DNA from: Thiofilum sp. | GTDB lineage: Bacteria > Pseudomonadota > Gammaproteobacteria > Thiotrichales > Thiotrichaceae | Assembly: GCF_016711335.1 (NCBI RefSeq) | Contig: NZ_JADJTF010000001.1 | Span: 3,472,001 to 3,536,000, forward strand | Direction of reading: 5' to 3' | DNA length: 64,000 bases | In this document: in pieces, positions 8,673-18,347 of the stretch | Numbering within the stretch: position 1 is the first letter of the stretch | Layout of the letters: each line of letters opens with the position of its first letter | Notes under the pieces: generated by a model | The model's input: the letters and a program-made list of their open reading frames with translations, nothing else | The model's database searches: none | What the model was told of the DNA's origin: nothing | Translations under genes and position numbers: made by a program

Positions 8673-9853
8673 GCGCGTTATTTGCTATGAAACTCACCCC
8701 AACCCTCAGCACTCTAATTTTGATGCTCAGTCTAACGAGTACTGGGCAAGCCGATGACTTAGCGACTCCTGCAACGCCCCCTACCGCAACTGAAGCAGTC
8801 AGTACACCTGCAACCGCACCCACATTAGCGGTTAGTGACGAGGATATTCGTGCACTATTAACGGCTATGACCGACAAGGTGATAGTACCCACTTATCAAG
8901 CGCTTGAAGCTCATACCCAGACACTAGCCACTGCTAGTCAAACCTTTTGCACTAAGCCCGACCTAGCGAATTTTAATAGCGTAAAAGCAGCTTGGTCAGC
9001 AGCCTTAAGTACGTGGCAACAAACCGATGCTTTTACTATTGGTCCTGCCTTAGACGAACAATTTGATTTTAATTTTTACTTTCGCCCGATTAAAAAGAAC
9101 CTAGTCAATACCGTATTAAAAAGTACCGAGCCTATTACCCCCGAAATCCTTAAAAAAAATGGGGTGGGGGTACAAGGTTTTGCAGCACTAGAGTATTTAT
9201 TATTTGAGCGCGACCAGTCGGAAGCAGATGTATTAAATCGCTTCACCCACTCGAAACGCTGTGAGTATTTAGTCGCCGCCAGTACTTTGCTGCACACTCA
9301 TAGCACTACCTTATTGCACACTTGGACACCGCATTTTAGTGATGCCATGAAAGAGGTGGGCAAAGGCAGCACCGAGTTTGTCACCGCACCCGAAGCCTTT
9401 AATGTCGTGATGAATCGGGTCTATCAAGCGGCTGAAAATGCGAAATTAAAACTCCAACCTGCCCTAGGTCAGCCTGCCTTTCAAGCTGGCTTAGATCCTC
9501 AGCGTGAACAAGTTAAGCCCTATCAGCTTGAAGCGTGGCGCAGTGGTCATACCCTTGCCAATACGAAAGCCACACTCTTAGGGGTCGAACAGATGCTAGT
9601 AGCAGGTGGGGTATTGGACTGGCTCAAGCAACAAGATAAAGCACTACTAGCGGGTGAATTTGAAAGCCTCTTTCAGCGCATTAAAGCCATTGAGTTTCCC
9701 TCCAGTGATTTATTTGCCCAATTAGAAGCGCGTGACTTTAAAGCAGCCGATGCACTCTTTAATGAAGCTCAAATGCTCACCCGTTATTACAAGCAGCGTT
9801 TAGCGAGTACTTTGGGTGTGAGTTTAGGTTTTAATGAAAACGATGGTGACTAA
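8669..9853 (+). CDS. Second imelysin family periplasmic protein
   Basis: A 394-residue imelysin paralogue with an N-terminal signal peptide (start at 8669 overlaps the previous stop; an ATG six codons later, MKLTPT, is an alternative giving a more typical signal). The family motif is degenerate, GFAALEYLLFERD near residues 169-181, with Ala in place of the usual His of GxHxxE. This substitution is seen in the shorter imelysin-like paralogues. The protein therefore probably lacks the metal site of the first gene and may act as a partner subunit. A Pro/Ala/Thr-rich linker follows the signal peptide. Confidence 0.83.
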   Translation: MSALFAMKLTPTLSTLILMLSLTSTGQADDLATPATPPTATEAVSTPATAPTLAVSDEDIRALLTAMTDKVIVPTYQALEAHTQTLATASQTFCTKPDLANFNSVKAAWSAALSTWQQTDAFTIGPALDEQFDFNFYFRPIKKNLVNTVLKSTEPITPEILKKNGVGVQGFAALEYLLFERDQSEADVLNRFTHSKRCEYLVAASTLLHTHSTTLLHTWTPHFSDAMKEVGKGSTEFVTAPEAFNVVMNRVYQAAENAKLKLQPALGQPAFQAGLDPQREQVKPYQLEAWRSGHTLANTKATLLGVEQMLVAGGVLDWLKQQDKALLAGEFESLFQRIKAIEFPSSDLFAQLEARDFKAADALFNEAQMLTRYYKQRLASTLGVSLGFNENDGD

Positions 9854-10978
9854 GTGATAAATCGGCAACGACGCCAGTTATTACAGTTCTTAGGTGGCAC
9901 GAGCCTAGCAATTGGGGCGGGCTTTGGGGGTTGGAGTATTTCAGCCTCTAGTACTTCCGCTCTTAGCACCCAAACAGGCTATTTATACAGTGCCGCCACT
10001 TTAGATTCGGGGCTATTTGCTCTCGTTCAAGTCGAGTTAGCTAGCTTTACTCAGCACTTCTTTCCGCTGCCTTTTCAAGGGCATGCTGTTTTACCCTTGC
10101 CTGATCAGAGCGTGCTGGTATCAGGACGCCGCCCTAGTACGCAATCTGCTTTGGTGCATATTGAAACAGGTGAAATACGGCTTTTTAGTGCGAGTGCAGG
10201 GCGACATTTTAATGGGCATGGTTGCCTTAGTAACGATAAGCAGGTGCTGTTCACCACTGAAAATGCCTATGACGAGGTGAGCGGGGTGATTGGTATTCGT
10301 GACCCTAAAACGGGCAAAAAGCTGGGGGAATATAGCAGTGGTGGTCTAGACCCGCACGATATTAAACTCATGCCTGATGGTAAAACCTTAGTGATTGCTA
10401 ATGGCGGCATTGAAACCCACCCCGATTTTGGGCGACGCAAACTGAATATCGACACTATGCAACCCTCGCTGGTGTATTTGGATAGCTACACGGGTGAGGT
10501 GTTGGATGACTATCGCTTGCCTCAGCCTCAATTAAGTATCCGCCATTTAAGCGTAACTCCTCAGGGTGATGTCGGGGTGGCTTTGCAGTATGAGGGCAAT
10601 AGGGTGCGTAATCCGCCTAGTGCTTTGGTAGCTTGGCAAGCTTTGGGTCAAACACTAGAGCCGCTGCTCAGTACGCCTGAGCAATTAGCGCCTTTTAAGG
10701 GTTATTTAGGGGATGTGATGATTAATCCTGATACGCAGGAATTGCTGGCAACCTCTTTACTAGGTCAAGCTTTAGGTACTTGGGATTTAACGAGGCGCTG
10801 TTTTAAATCGGCCCTGCCTATAGCCGAGCCTAATGGCATTGTGCTCACACCTGATCAGCAGGTATTGGTTTCGAGTGCTACCGGGACACTGAATACTTGC
10901 ACCCATCGCCACCTTCAGCCCTGCCCGATTCAACAGAGGGTTGCTTGGGATAATCATTTGATTTTAGTCACCACCTAG
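9854..10978 (+). CDS. DUF1513 domain-containing protein, probably exported
   Basis: A 374-residue protein of DUF1513, the last member of the imelysin-DUF1111-imelysin-DUF1513 operon. It starts with GTG directly after the previous stop codon. The N-terminus NRQRRQLLQFLGGTSLAIGAGFGG looks like a twin-arginine-type signal (RRQLL then a hydrophobic stretch). The body has a seven-bladed propeller look, with repeats such as DPHDIKLMPDGKTLVIANGG and NGIVLTPDQQVLVSSATG. Molecular function is unknown; the fixed neighbourhood suggests a role with the imelysins in iron acquisition. Confidence 0.85.
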   Translation: MINRQRRQLLQFLGGTSLAIGAGFGGWSISASSTSALSTQTGYLYSAATLDSGLFALVQVELASFTQHFFPLPFQGHAVLPLPDQSVLVSGRRPSTQSALVHIETGEIRLFSASAGRHFNGHGCLSNDKQVLFTTENAYDEVSGVIGIRDPKTGKKLGEYSSGGLDPHDIKLMPDGKTLVIANGGIETHPDFGRRKLNIDTMQPSLVYLDSYTGEVLDDYRLPQPQLSIRHLSVTPQGDVGVALQYEGNRVRNPPSALVAWQALGQTLEPLLSTPEQLAPFKGYLGDVMINPDTQELLATSLLGQALGTWDLTRRCFKSALPIAEPNGIVLTPDQQVLVSSATGTLNTCTHRHLQPCPIQQRVAWDNHLILVTT

Positions 10979-11058
10979 TGCGGGTTCTAACGAGGGGCTA
11001 GCACTCCCTAGCTGCAATTGCTTACACTACTCACTCTGTTGCTTAGACTGAATACTTT

Positions 11059-14000
11059 ATGACTACGACCCTAGCTCCTGCCCCTACTTCGCTGGCTCAA
11101 CAACCTTGGCTAGTGAATACCCTATTGGATGATGTTTATCTCAGTCAAAAAGCCCAAGTACTGAGTCAAAGCAGTGCACCAGATGAATTACTGGCATGGT
11201 TAAACACTCATTTCGCCGCTAAAAAGCTGCAAACCCGCAATGAAACGCAACTGGAAAAAGAGTTTATCGATCCTTTACTGCGCTACTTGGGCTGGTGTAC
11301 TAATGCTTATCAGGTGTCTTTCACGGTACAGGGCAAAGAAGCGATACCCGATTACTGCCTCGTTGCGGATCAAGCGACCGTAGACCAGCTACTCGCTGCT
11401 AAAGATCACACGCTGATTAGTGCTATTTGCGAATCCAAAGCATGGGGTAAAGCACTGGATACGGGCAAAGCAGATCGTAAACTCAACCCGCATCATCAAT
11501 TGCAAGATTATCTCAGTACTTTACGGGTACGCTTTGGCTTTTTAACCAATGGGCATATTTGGCGTATTTACGACACTGAAAAAATCACCGCTAAAAAGAC
11601 CTTTATTGAATTTGATCTTGCGGGCTTATTGGCTGAACCCAATCCTAGCTATCAGGCGCAAGGGTTAGCCTTATTTGCGTTCTTTTTTGGGCAGGCGACT
11701 TATGCTAATCCTGAACAAGTGGGGCAAAACTCCGCCATTGAGGACACGATTCGAGACTCGCAAAATTTTACTTTAGAGGTAGAGGAAAATCTAAAAGCGG
11801 TTATTTATGGTTATGCGGGGGAGGAATCGTTATTTGAAATGATGGGTAAAGCGTTACAAGGCGCGAATCCTAAAGCCAGCTTAGCCACTTTGTATGAAAA
11901 TAGCGTCGTGCTCTTATTTAGATTGCTGTTTATTGTTTATTTTGAAGATAAAAACCGCACTCTTTTAGCGACTCACCCTTTTTATCAGCGCTATAGTTTA
12001 GAACACTTATATCAGCAGCTTGCACAGTATAATAGTGAGCGCCAAGCCCTGTATGATGGTAATTTTTCTCTTAAACAACTCTTTGAGCTATTAGATCAAG
12101 GGGCGGAGGATATTGATATTCCGCTGTTTAATGGTGGCTTATTCGACCCGCAACGTGCACCCTTACTACTAACCCCTAAACTCTTTAATAATAGAACACT
12201 GCTCTCCATTTTAGAAAAATTACTCTATAAAACTAAACGCGGCACAACACTATTTGACGTGCGCCGTGATTTTAAAAATATGAGTGTGACTCATTTAGGG
12301 CGTATTTATGAGGGCTTATTAGAATTTCGCTTTGAGTACGCCGCAGAAGATGCGGTGTATTTGGAGTATGAAAGTACTTCTACTAAAGGCAAAGCAGTTG
12401 AAGCTTATTATGATCATTATGACCTAGCTAAACTGCGTAAAGAAAAGGGATTTAAAGTCTTACGTGAAACGCCGATTAATAAAGGCGCTATGTATTTAAA
12501 AAGTGCGAGCAATTCACGTAAAACTACCGCTAGTTATTATACTCCCCCCTCTTTATCTCAGCCCCTAGTCAGATTAGCACTCGATCAAGCCCTTGCGCAT
12601 CATGCTACGGGTAAACAACTGATGGATTTAAAACTACTGGATAATGCGTGTGGTAGTGGGCATTTTCTGGTGGAGGCATTAGGGTATTTAACCGATTTAG
12701 CCCTTGCGCGATTAGAACAAGATGCCGATTTAAAGCAATTAGTGAAAGAAGAACGTGCTAAAATTCTCAGACAGCTCAAAGCCCTGAATTTAACTTATGA
12801 ACCCGAAGATGCACAGATTCTCAAGCGTGCCCTATTAAAGCGCTGCATTTTTGGCGTAGATTTAAATCCCTTTGCGGTGGAATTGGCTCGGCTCTCGTTA
12901 TGGATGGATAGTTTTATTTTTGGCACGCCCTTGTCTTTTATTGAGCATCATATTCAACAAGGCAATGCGCTGATGGGGGCAACGATTCAGGAGTTTTTGG
13001 ATTATAACGCGGTCGAAACTCTGCAAAATGATTTATTCGTCGATAACTTTGGCGCTCGGTTTGATGAATTGCGCACCGTCATGGAAGAGCTGGATGCCAT
13101 GCGCGACACCACAGCCGATGAGGTGGGGCGTTCTAAGCAATTGTGGAAACAACAGATTGAGCCGAAATTGCGCTTATTAGCGCGGGCTTTGAGTTTTATT
13201 TGTACGCGGCAGGCGTTAATTGCAGAGGGTAATACTAAGGCGGCGGAGTTATTGGATAAAACGCAGGGGTTGGTAGGGCAATTATTTGAGGAGCGGTCGA
13301 CTAAAAGCGCGGTTTTGAGGCAGATTGAGGATTATAGTGCGCGGTATCATTTTTTCCATTATGAGGTGGCATTTCCTGAAGCGTTTGCGCGGCATCGGCG
13401 CGGGTTTGATGTGATTGTGGGGAATCCACCGTGGGATAAGACTAAGTTTGCTGAGACTGATTTTTTCCCGCAGTATCATAGTAATTATCGTACCTTGAAA
13501 AATAGTGAAAAAGCACAGGTTAAAAACCGCTTACTAGAGGTCGCTTCGATTCAAGAACATTATGAAAAAACCAAGCATTATATTGATGTGGCAGATGAAT
13601 ACTACACTAAGGCTTACCCTTTAAATAAGGGTGCGGGTGATGGTAATTTATTTCGCCTATTTGTCGAGCGTAATCTGGGCTTATTAGCACAAGGAGGGAG
13701 CTTAAATTATGTGCTACCTAGTGCTTTAATGTTTGAGGAAGGCTCTACGATTTTGCGTAAACATATTTTCAATCAATTTTCTGTCACAACTTTCTGGAGT
13801 TTTGAAAATCGAAACGGAATTTTTCCTGATATAGATTCACGCTACAAATTTGCGCTTATGCAAGTAGTCAATCATCCCAATAAGGAAGAGGATAATGCCT
13901 TTATTGACTTAGCCTTTTATATTAAAGAGGCGAGTGAGCTAGTCGATCCAACTAATAGAATTTCTTATTCATTACGTACTTTAAAAACGCTATCTCCACA

Positions 14001-14928
14001 ATATTGGGCATTGATGGAGTTGCGTAGTCGTAAAGATTTACCAATTTTAGAAAAATGCTACTCGGCTTTTCCGGCACTGTCTGAAAACTGGTTAAACTTC
14101 AGACGTGAATTACATATGACGGATGATAAGCATCTTTTTATAGAAAGCCAACAAGCTGATTTGATTCCACTCTATGAAGGTAAAATGATTTGGCAGTTTA
14201 ATCATCGCTTTGAAGTGCCACAATACTGGTTAAATCCTGAAGATTTTGATGCAGCCATGCAAAGTAAAGAGCTGTATCGCATGGCACAGGATTTAAATAT
14301 TAATAAAGCGGAGGCAAGCAAGCATATTTCTGCTATACGTTATGATCGTGAATTTATAAAAATTGGTTTTCGCTCAGTAGCTAGTGATACTAATGAAAGA
14401 ACCTTAGTATTTTCGCTTTTACCTAAAGCTATTGGTTTAGGTAACTCGATTTACTTTAATGTTCCTAAAACCTACATTTTAAACTGTGATGGAACTGTAT
14501 CTACCCAAACGACATCATCATTACAAATATTATTTGCTTTAGGTTGGTTTAATAGTTTGATAGTGGATTGGTTAGCCCGCCAAATGATTCAAATGAATGT
14601 CAATCAAACCTATCTCTACCGCCTCCCTATCCCCCAACCCAGCGATGAGGACATACGCACCAACCCCGACTACACCACCCTCGCCAAAAACGCCCTAATA
14701 CTCAGCCTCATGGCAAACTGGGACGACTTCGCCGAACTCGCCCCCCTATTCAACCTCACCCCACAACACCTCCCCAAAAGCGACAAAGCCCGCGACAAAC
14801 TCCGCGCCGAAAACGACAAAATCGTCGCCAAACTTTACGGCATTACTCAAGAAGAACTAGCCCACCTACTGCAAAGCTTCAAAGTGCTCCAAAACAAATA
14901 TCCAGAGTACCTAACGATATTAAATTAA
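11059..14928 (+). CDS. Type IIG restriction-modification enzyme (fused nuclease and adenine methylase)
   Basis: A 1289-residue single-chain restriction-modification enzyme of the Eco57I-like type. An N-terminal PD-(D/E)XK nuclease is visible as IPDYCLV near residue 96 and CESKAW near 124-129. An alpha-helical linker leads to a gamma-class N6-adenine methyltransferase with motif I LDNACGSGHFLVEAL near residue 525 and catalytic motif IV GNPPWDKTKF near 786. The remaining 400 residues would be the target-recognition domain. No separate specificity gene adjoins it. It would protect the host by cutting unmethylated DNA; the recognition site cannot be read from sequence. Codon choice varies strongly along the gene: G-ending codons around 13080-13480, C-rich codons after about 14600. 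Confidence 0.85.
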   Translation: MTTTLAPAPTSLAQQPWLVNTLLDDVYLSQKAQVLSQSSAPDELLAWLNTHFAAKKLQTRNETQLEKEFIDPLLRYLGWCTNAYQVSFTVQGKEAIPDYCLVADQATVDQLLAAKDHTLISAICESKAWGKALDTGKADRKLNPHHQLQDYLSTLRVRFGFLTNGHIWRIYDTEKITAKKTFIEFDLAGLLAEPNPSYQAQGLALFAFFFGQATYANPEQVGQNSAIEDTIRDSQNFTLEVEENLKAVIYGYAGEESLFEMMGKALQGANPKASLATLYENSVVLLFRLLFIVYFEDKNRTLLATHPFYQRYSLEHLYQQLAQYNSERQALYDGNFSLKQLFELLDQGAEDIDIPLFNGGLFDPQRAPLLLTPKLFNNRTLLSILEKLLYKTKRGTTLFDVRRDFKNMSVTHLGRIYEGLLEFRFEYAAEDAVYLEYESTSTKGKAVEAYYDHYDLAKLRKEKGFKVLRETPINKGAMYLKSASNSRKTTASYYTPPSLSQPLVRLALDQALAHHATGKQLMDLKLLDNACGSGHFLVEALGYLTDLALARLEQDADLKQLVKEERAKILRQLKALNLTYEPEDAQILKRALLKRCIFGVDLNPFAVELARLSLWMDSFIFGTPLSFIEHHIQQGNALMGATIQEFLDYNAVETLQNDLFVDNFGARFDELRTVMEELDAMRDTTADEVGRSKQLWKQQIEPKLRLLARALSFICTRQALIAEGNTKAAELLDKTQGLVGQLFEERSTKSAVLRQIEDYSARYHFFHYEVAFPEAFARHRRGFDVIVGNPPWDKTKFAETDFFPQYHSNYRTLKNSEKAQVKNRLLEVASIQEHYEKTKHYIDVADEYYTKAYPLNKGAGDGNLFRLFVERNLGLLAQGGSLNYVLPSALMFEEGSTILRKHIFNQFSVTTFWSFENRNGIFPDIDSRYKFALMQVVNHPNKEEDNAFIDLAFYIKEASELVDPTNRISYSLRTLKTLSPQYWALMELRSRKDLPILEKCYSAFPALSENWLNFRRELHMTDDKHLFIESQQADLIPLYEGKMIWQFNHRFEVPQYWLNPEDFDAAMQSKELYRMAQDLNINKAEASKHISAIRYDREFIKIGFRSVASDTNERTLVFSLLPKAIGLGNSIYFNVPKTYILNCDGTVSTQTTSSLQILFALGWFNSLIVDWLARQMIQMNVNQTYLYRLPIPQPSDEDIRTNPDYTTLAKNALILSLMANWDDFAELAPLFNLTPQHLPKSDKARDKLRAENDKIVAKLYGITQEELAHLLQSFKVLQNKYPEYLTILN

Positions 14929-15065
14929 ATCATGATTAAAGGATTAAGCTGTGCAGAAAACAATAGTGAGAAGTGCAGAAAAACCCCAGCATAGTGGCTG
15001 ACCGCCATTTAAGCGCCACTTTTACTAGAGTGAAAAAATAAGTATTTGAAAAATAAGAAGATAAA

Positions 15066-15142
<77 letters not shown>

Positions 15143-15210
15143 ACCGAAGAGGCGCACAAGATACCCTAACTCTTAGTAAAGTACAAGTGCATGAACTAAA
15201 AAATCTAAAG

Positions 15211-15657
15211 CTAATGACGTAATACCTTGACCGTCGCCTCTAGCTGGCGAATGAGCTGCTCTAAATCCAAGCCATCCGGAAAAGGCTTCAGTACTCGTGG
15301 CTCTTGCATCACCTTAATAGCCTCACTCTCTGCCAAGCGCTCTACCAATGACACCAAAGGGGGCGGTGGAGTAGCGCTATCCACCAACTGCTGCCGCGCA
15401 CCGCTAATCGTATAGCCTTGCTCGTATAACAGCGCCCGAATACGCCGCACCATCAACACATCGTCACGTTGATAGTAGCGCCGATTACCCCGTCGTTTCA
15501 TAGGCTTTAGAGAAGGAAATTCTTGCTCCCAGTAGCGCAAGACATGCGTCTTAACGCCACAGAGATGGCTCACTTCACCAATAGTAAAGTAGCGCTTATT
15601 GGGGATTTCAGGTAATTGATCATTAGGAATCAATGCTTCCTGCATAGGCTTCCACAC
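15211..15657 (-). CDS. MerR family transcriptional regulator
   Basis: A 148-residue MerR-type DNA-binding protein. The winged-helix region is clear, YFTIGEVSHLCGVKTHVLRYWEQEFPSL near residues 24-51, followed by RRGNRRYYQRDDVLMVRRIRALLYEQGYTISGARQQL. The C-terminus is short, with no cysteine metal site or ligand domain, as in the MerR gene that regularly follows ihfA in gammaproteobacteria. The long start used here overlaps ihfA by 35 nt; an ATG four codons later is an alternative. Its targets are unknown. Confidence 0.88.
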   Translation of the reverse strand: MWKPMQEALIPNDQLPEIPNKRYFTIGEVSHLCGVKTHVLRYWEQEFPSLKPMKRRGNRRYYQRDDVLMVRRIRALLYEQGYTISGARQQLVDSATPPPPLVSLVERLAESEAIKVMQEPRVLKPFPDGLDLEQLIRQLEATVKVLRH

Positions 15658-15928
15658 GTTGTTTAAGTTTCTGACCGGGGCGGAAAGTCACAACACGACG
15701 TGCCGAAACCGGAATTTCTTCACCCGTCTTAGGGTTGCGTCCGGGGCGTTGGGTCTTATCCCGTAGCATAAAATTACCAAAGCCCGATAATTTCACATTA
15801 CGCCCTTCCCCTAACGCTTGGCGAATTTCCTCGAAAAATAATTCCACCAAATCCTTAGCTTCACGCTTATTTAAGCCCAATTCTTCATATAACTGCTCAA
15901 CCATATCAGCTTTGGTCAAAGTCGCCAT
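15623..15928 (-). CDS. ihfA: Integration host factor subunit alpha
   Basis: IHF-alpha, 101 residues from the chosen ATG, binds the minor groove and bends DNA as a heterodimer with IHF-beta. The sequence is near-canonical: ATLTKADMVEQLYEELGLNK at the start, then LSGFGNF, and the DNA-contacting arm RPGRNPKTGEEIPVSARRVV. The frame is open 12 codons further upstream, but the family start and the GGAG ten bases before this ATG decide for 15928. It follows pheT by 19 nt, the standard pheST-ihfA arrangement. Confidence 0.96.
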   Translation of the reverse strand: MATLTKADMVEQLYEELGLNKREAKDLVELFFEEIRQALGEGRNVKLSGFGNFMLRDKTQRPGRNPKTGEEIPVSARRVVTFRPGQKLKQRVEAYAGSIDS

Positions 15929-15947
15929 TTCTATTAATCTCCTTTTT

Positions 15948-18332
15948 TTAACGTAGGGTAGCACCTGTTTCTGTTTCTAAAGCGGCTACCACAGTTGCGA
16001 CAATCGCATTGACTTCCGAGTCCTCAAGAGTGCGGGAAGCCTCCTGAATAATCAAGTTTAAAGCAACACTTTTTTTACCCAATTCAACCCCTTGCCCCGT
16101 ATATAGATCAAAAATAGTCCAGTTTATCACCTGCGGCGGCGCGGACTTCGCAATCGCACGTTCTAATGACTGGGCTAATACATGACTATCCATCACTAAG
16201 GATAAATCACGCCGAATCGCGGGGAATTTAGAAACGGCACTATATTTAGGTAAACGCGCTGCTTGTAAATACTCCAAGTCGAGTTCAAACAACAATACGG
16301 GCTGATCTAAACCTAAAGTATGCTCTAATTGGGGATGTAACGCCCCCATCCATCCCACTACCTGCTCTTGAGTAGCAATTTGCGCACATTGCCCCGGATG
16401 CAGGGCGGCATGTACCACAGGAATAAAATAGAAGGTTTCCCCAGACACTTGCGCCAATAGCGCTTCCACATCGCCCTTAATATCAAAGAAATCGACATTG
16501 CGCTTAGGGCTAGCCCATTGTTCTGGCTCATTTAAACCCGTAATCACCCCTGCAATTTTGCGTCTTTGCTGTAATTGCCCCTCTTCCATACTGAAAGCCG
16601 GCCCTACTTCAAATAAACGTACACGAGTTTGTTGACGATTCAGGTTATAACTCACCGCCCTTAATAGCCCAGACCACAAGGTACTACGCATTAAGCTCAA
16701 TTCGGCTGAAATCGGATTCAGGAGGCGAATACGCTCAGCAACCGGACTTAATTGCTCTTCAATGGTTTCATCCACAAAACTAAAAGTGACCGCTTCCTGA
16801 TAGCCACGCGCGATTAAAGGGGCACGCAATTGCTCTAAAGTGACCGACTCTTGCGAGGGTAGATGCAGCATTGGCTCTAAGGGGCGCATGACCGCAGGAA
16901 TAGAGTCATAGCCCCGTACTCGTGCCACTTCCTCGATCAAATCTTCTTCAATCGCAATATCAAAGCGGGCTAAAGGTACTAATACTTGCCAACCCTCAGC
17001 CGTATCAGTCACTTCACAACCTAAACGCTCTAATAGGGCTTTTACCTCAGCACGCTCTAGCTCAATACCTAATACACGTTGAATACGTTGAGCACGTAAC
17101 GTCACACTACGCTTAGTGAGTGCATCAGGATTGGCAATGGTGTCCACCACAGGCCCTGCTTGACCACCACAAATCTCTAGCACTAATTGAGTCGCACGCT
17201 CAAGGGCTAGGGCGCATAAATCAGCCGCCACGCCACGCTCATAGCGATAGGATGCATCGGTTTGTAAACCGTATTGACGCGCTCGCCCGGCAATCGCTTG
17301 GGGTGCAAAATGGGCACTTTCAAGGAATAAGTCGGTGGTATCCAGACTGACTGCTGTACGCTCGCCACCCATAATACCCGCAATAGCCACTGCTCCCGCC
17401 TGATCAGTAATCAGTAAAGTATTCTCTTTTAATTCAATGGCTTGACCATCGAGTAAAGTAATGGCTTCACCTTGCTGGGCTAGACGAACATTAATCTCAC
17501 CTGCTAATTGATTGAGGTCAAAGGCATGCATCGGCTGCCCTAGCTCAATTAGCACATAATTCGTAATATCGACCAAAGGCGCGATACTACGTAATCCTTG
17601 ACGGCGCAGCTTTTCCTTCATCCAGAGTGGAGTGCTAGCCTTAGCATTCACACCTCGAATCACCCGTCCTGCATAACGGGGACAAGCCTCAGGCGCTGCT
17701 ATAGTGACCTTAAAAGTATCTTGGATACTCGCTGGAATAGTAGGAATAGTTGGAGGGACTAACGATGCACTCGTAAGTACACTCGCTTCTCGCGCTACCC
17801 CTGCAATACTCAAACAATCACCACGATTAGGGGTAATGTTTAATTCCAGTACTCGATCATCTAGCTTTAAATAATCACGGATAGGAGTACCCACCGGAGC
17901 ATCAGCAGGTAAATCTAATAAACCATCAGACTTATCTGCCATACCCATTTCCGCCGCCGAGCACAGCATACCCTGTGACTCCATACCGCGTAATTTGCCT
18001 TTTTTGATGGTTAAAGTACTACCATCAGGCATAGGTAATTTAACTCCAATGAGTGCTAAGGGCGCTTTCATCCCTGCACGTACATTGGGTGCACCACAGA
18101 CAATCTGGAGTACTTCATCAGTACCGTATGACACCGTACACACATTAAGCTTATCGGCGTCAGGGTGCTTAGTCACTGTTAATACATCAGCCACCACAAT
18201 ACCGGAAAAGGCAGTTGCGACGGGTTCTACTCCTTCGACTTCGCAACCTGCCATGGTTAATTGATGTCCCAACTCATCGAGTGATAGGGACGGGTTACAC
18301 CATTCGCGTAACCAAGATTCACTGATTTTCAT
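15948..18332 (-). CDS. pheT: Phenylalanyl-tRNA synthetase beta subunit
   Basis: The 794-residue beta chain of the alpha2-beta2 enzyme that charges tRNA-Phe. Domains follow the family order: a tRNA-binding EMAP-like domain near residues 40-150 (VLTVTKHPDADKLNVC), the B3/B4 editing domain (DITNYVLIELGQPMHAFD near 252-270), the B5 domain, a catalytically silent synthetase fold with EEVARVRGYDSIP, and the C-terminal anticodon-binding FDX domain (PAIRRDLSLVMD). Full length for a bacterial PheT. It lies 15 nt downstream of pheS in the same operon. Confidence 0.97.
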   Translation of the reverse strand: MKISESWLREWCNPSLSLDELGHQLTMAGCEVEGVEPVATAFSGIVVADVLTVTKHPDADKLNVCTVSYGTDEVLQIVCGAPNVRAGMKAPLALIGVKLPMPDGSTLTIKKGKLRGMESQGMLCSAAEMGMADKSDGLLDLPADAPVGTPIRDYLKLDDRVLELNITPNRGDCLSIAGVAREASVLTSASLVPPTIPTIPASIQDTFKVTIAAPEACPRYAGRVIRGVNAKASTPLWMKEKLRRQGLRSIAPLVDITNYVLIELGQPMHAFDLNQLAGEINVRLAQQGEAITLLDGQAIELKENTLLITDQAGAVAIAGIMGGERTAVSLDTTDLFLESAHFAPQAIAGRARQYGLQTDASYRYERGVAADLCALALERATQLVLEICGGQAGPVVDTIANPDALTKRSVTLRAQRIQRVLGIELERAEVKALLERLGCEVTDTAEGWQVLVPLARFDIAIEEDLIEEVARVRGYDSIPAVMRPLEPMLHLPSQESVTLEQLRAPLIARGYQEAVTFSFVDETIEEQLSPVAERIRLLNPISAELSLMRSTLWSGLLRAVSYNLNRQQTRVRLFEVGPAFSMEEGQLQQRRKIAGVITGLNEPEQWASPKRNVDFFDIKGDVEALLAQVSGETFYFIPVVHAALHPGQCAQIATQEQVVGWMGALHPQLEHTLGLDQPVLLFELDLEYLQAARLPKYSAVSKFPAIRRDLSLVMDSHVLAQSLERAIAKSAPPQVINWTIFDLYTGQGVELGKKSVALNLIIQEASRTLEDSEVNAIVATVVAALETETGATLR

Positions 18333-18347
18333 CGAGCCTACCTCTGA

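Noticed and set aside
14929..15065. Attachment-site repeat next to tRNA-Pro
   Set aside because: No second copy of the tRNA 3' end was noticed in the window and no integrase is present; only a genome-wide search could decide.
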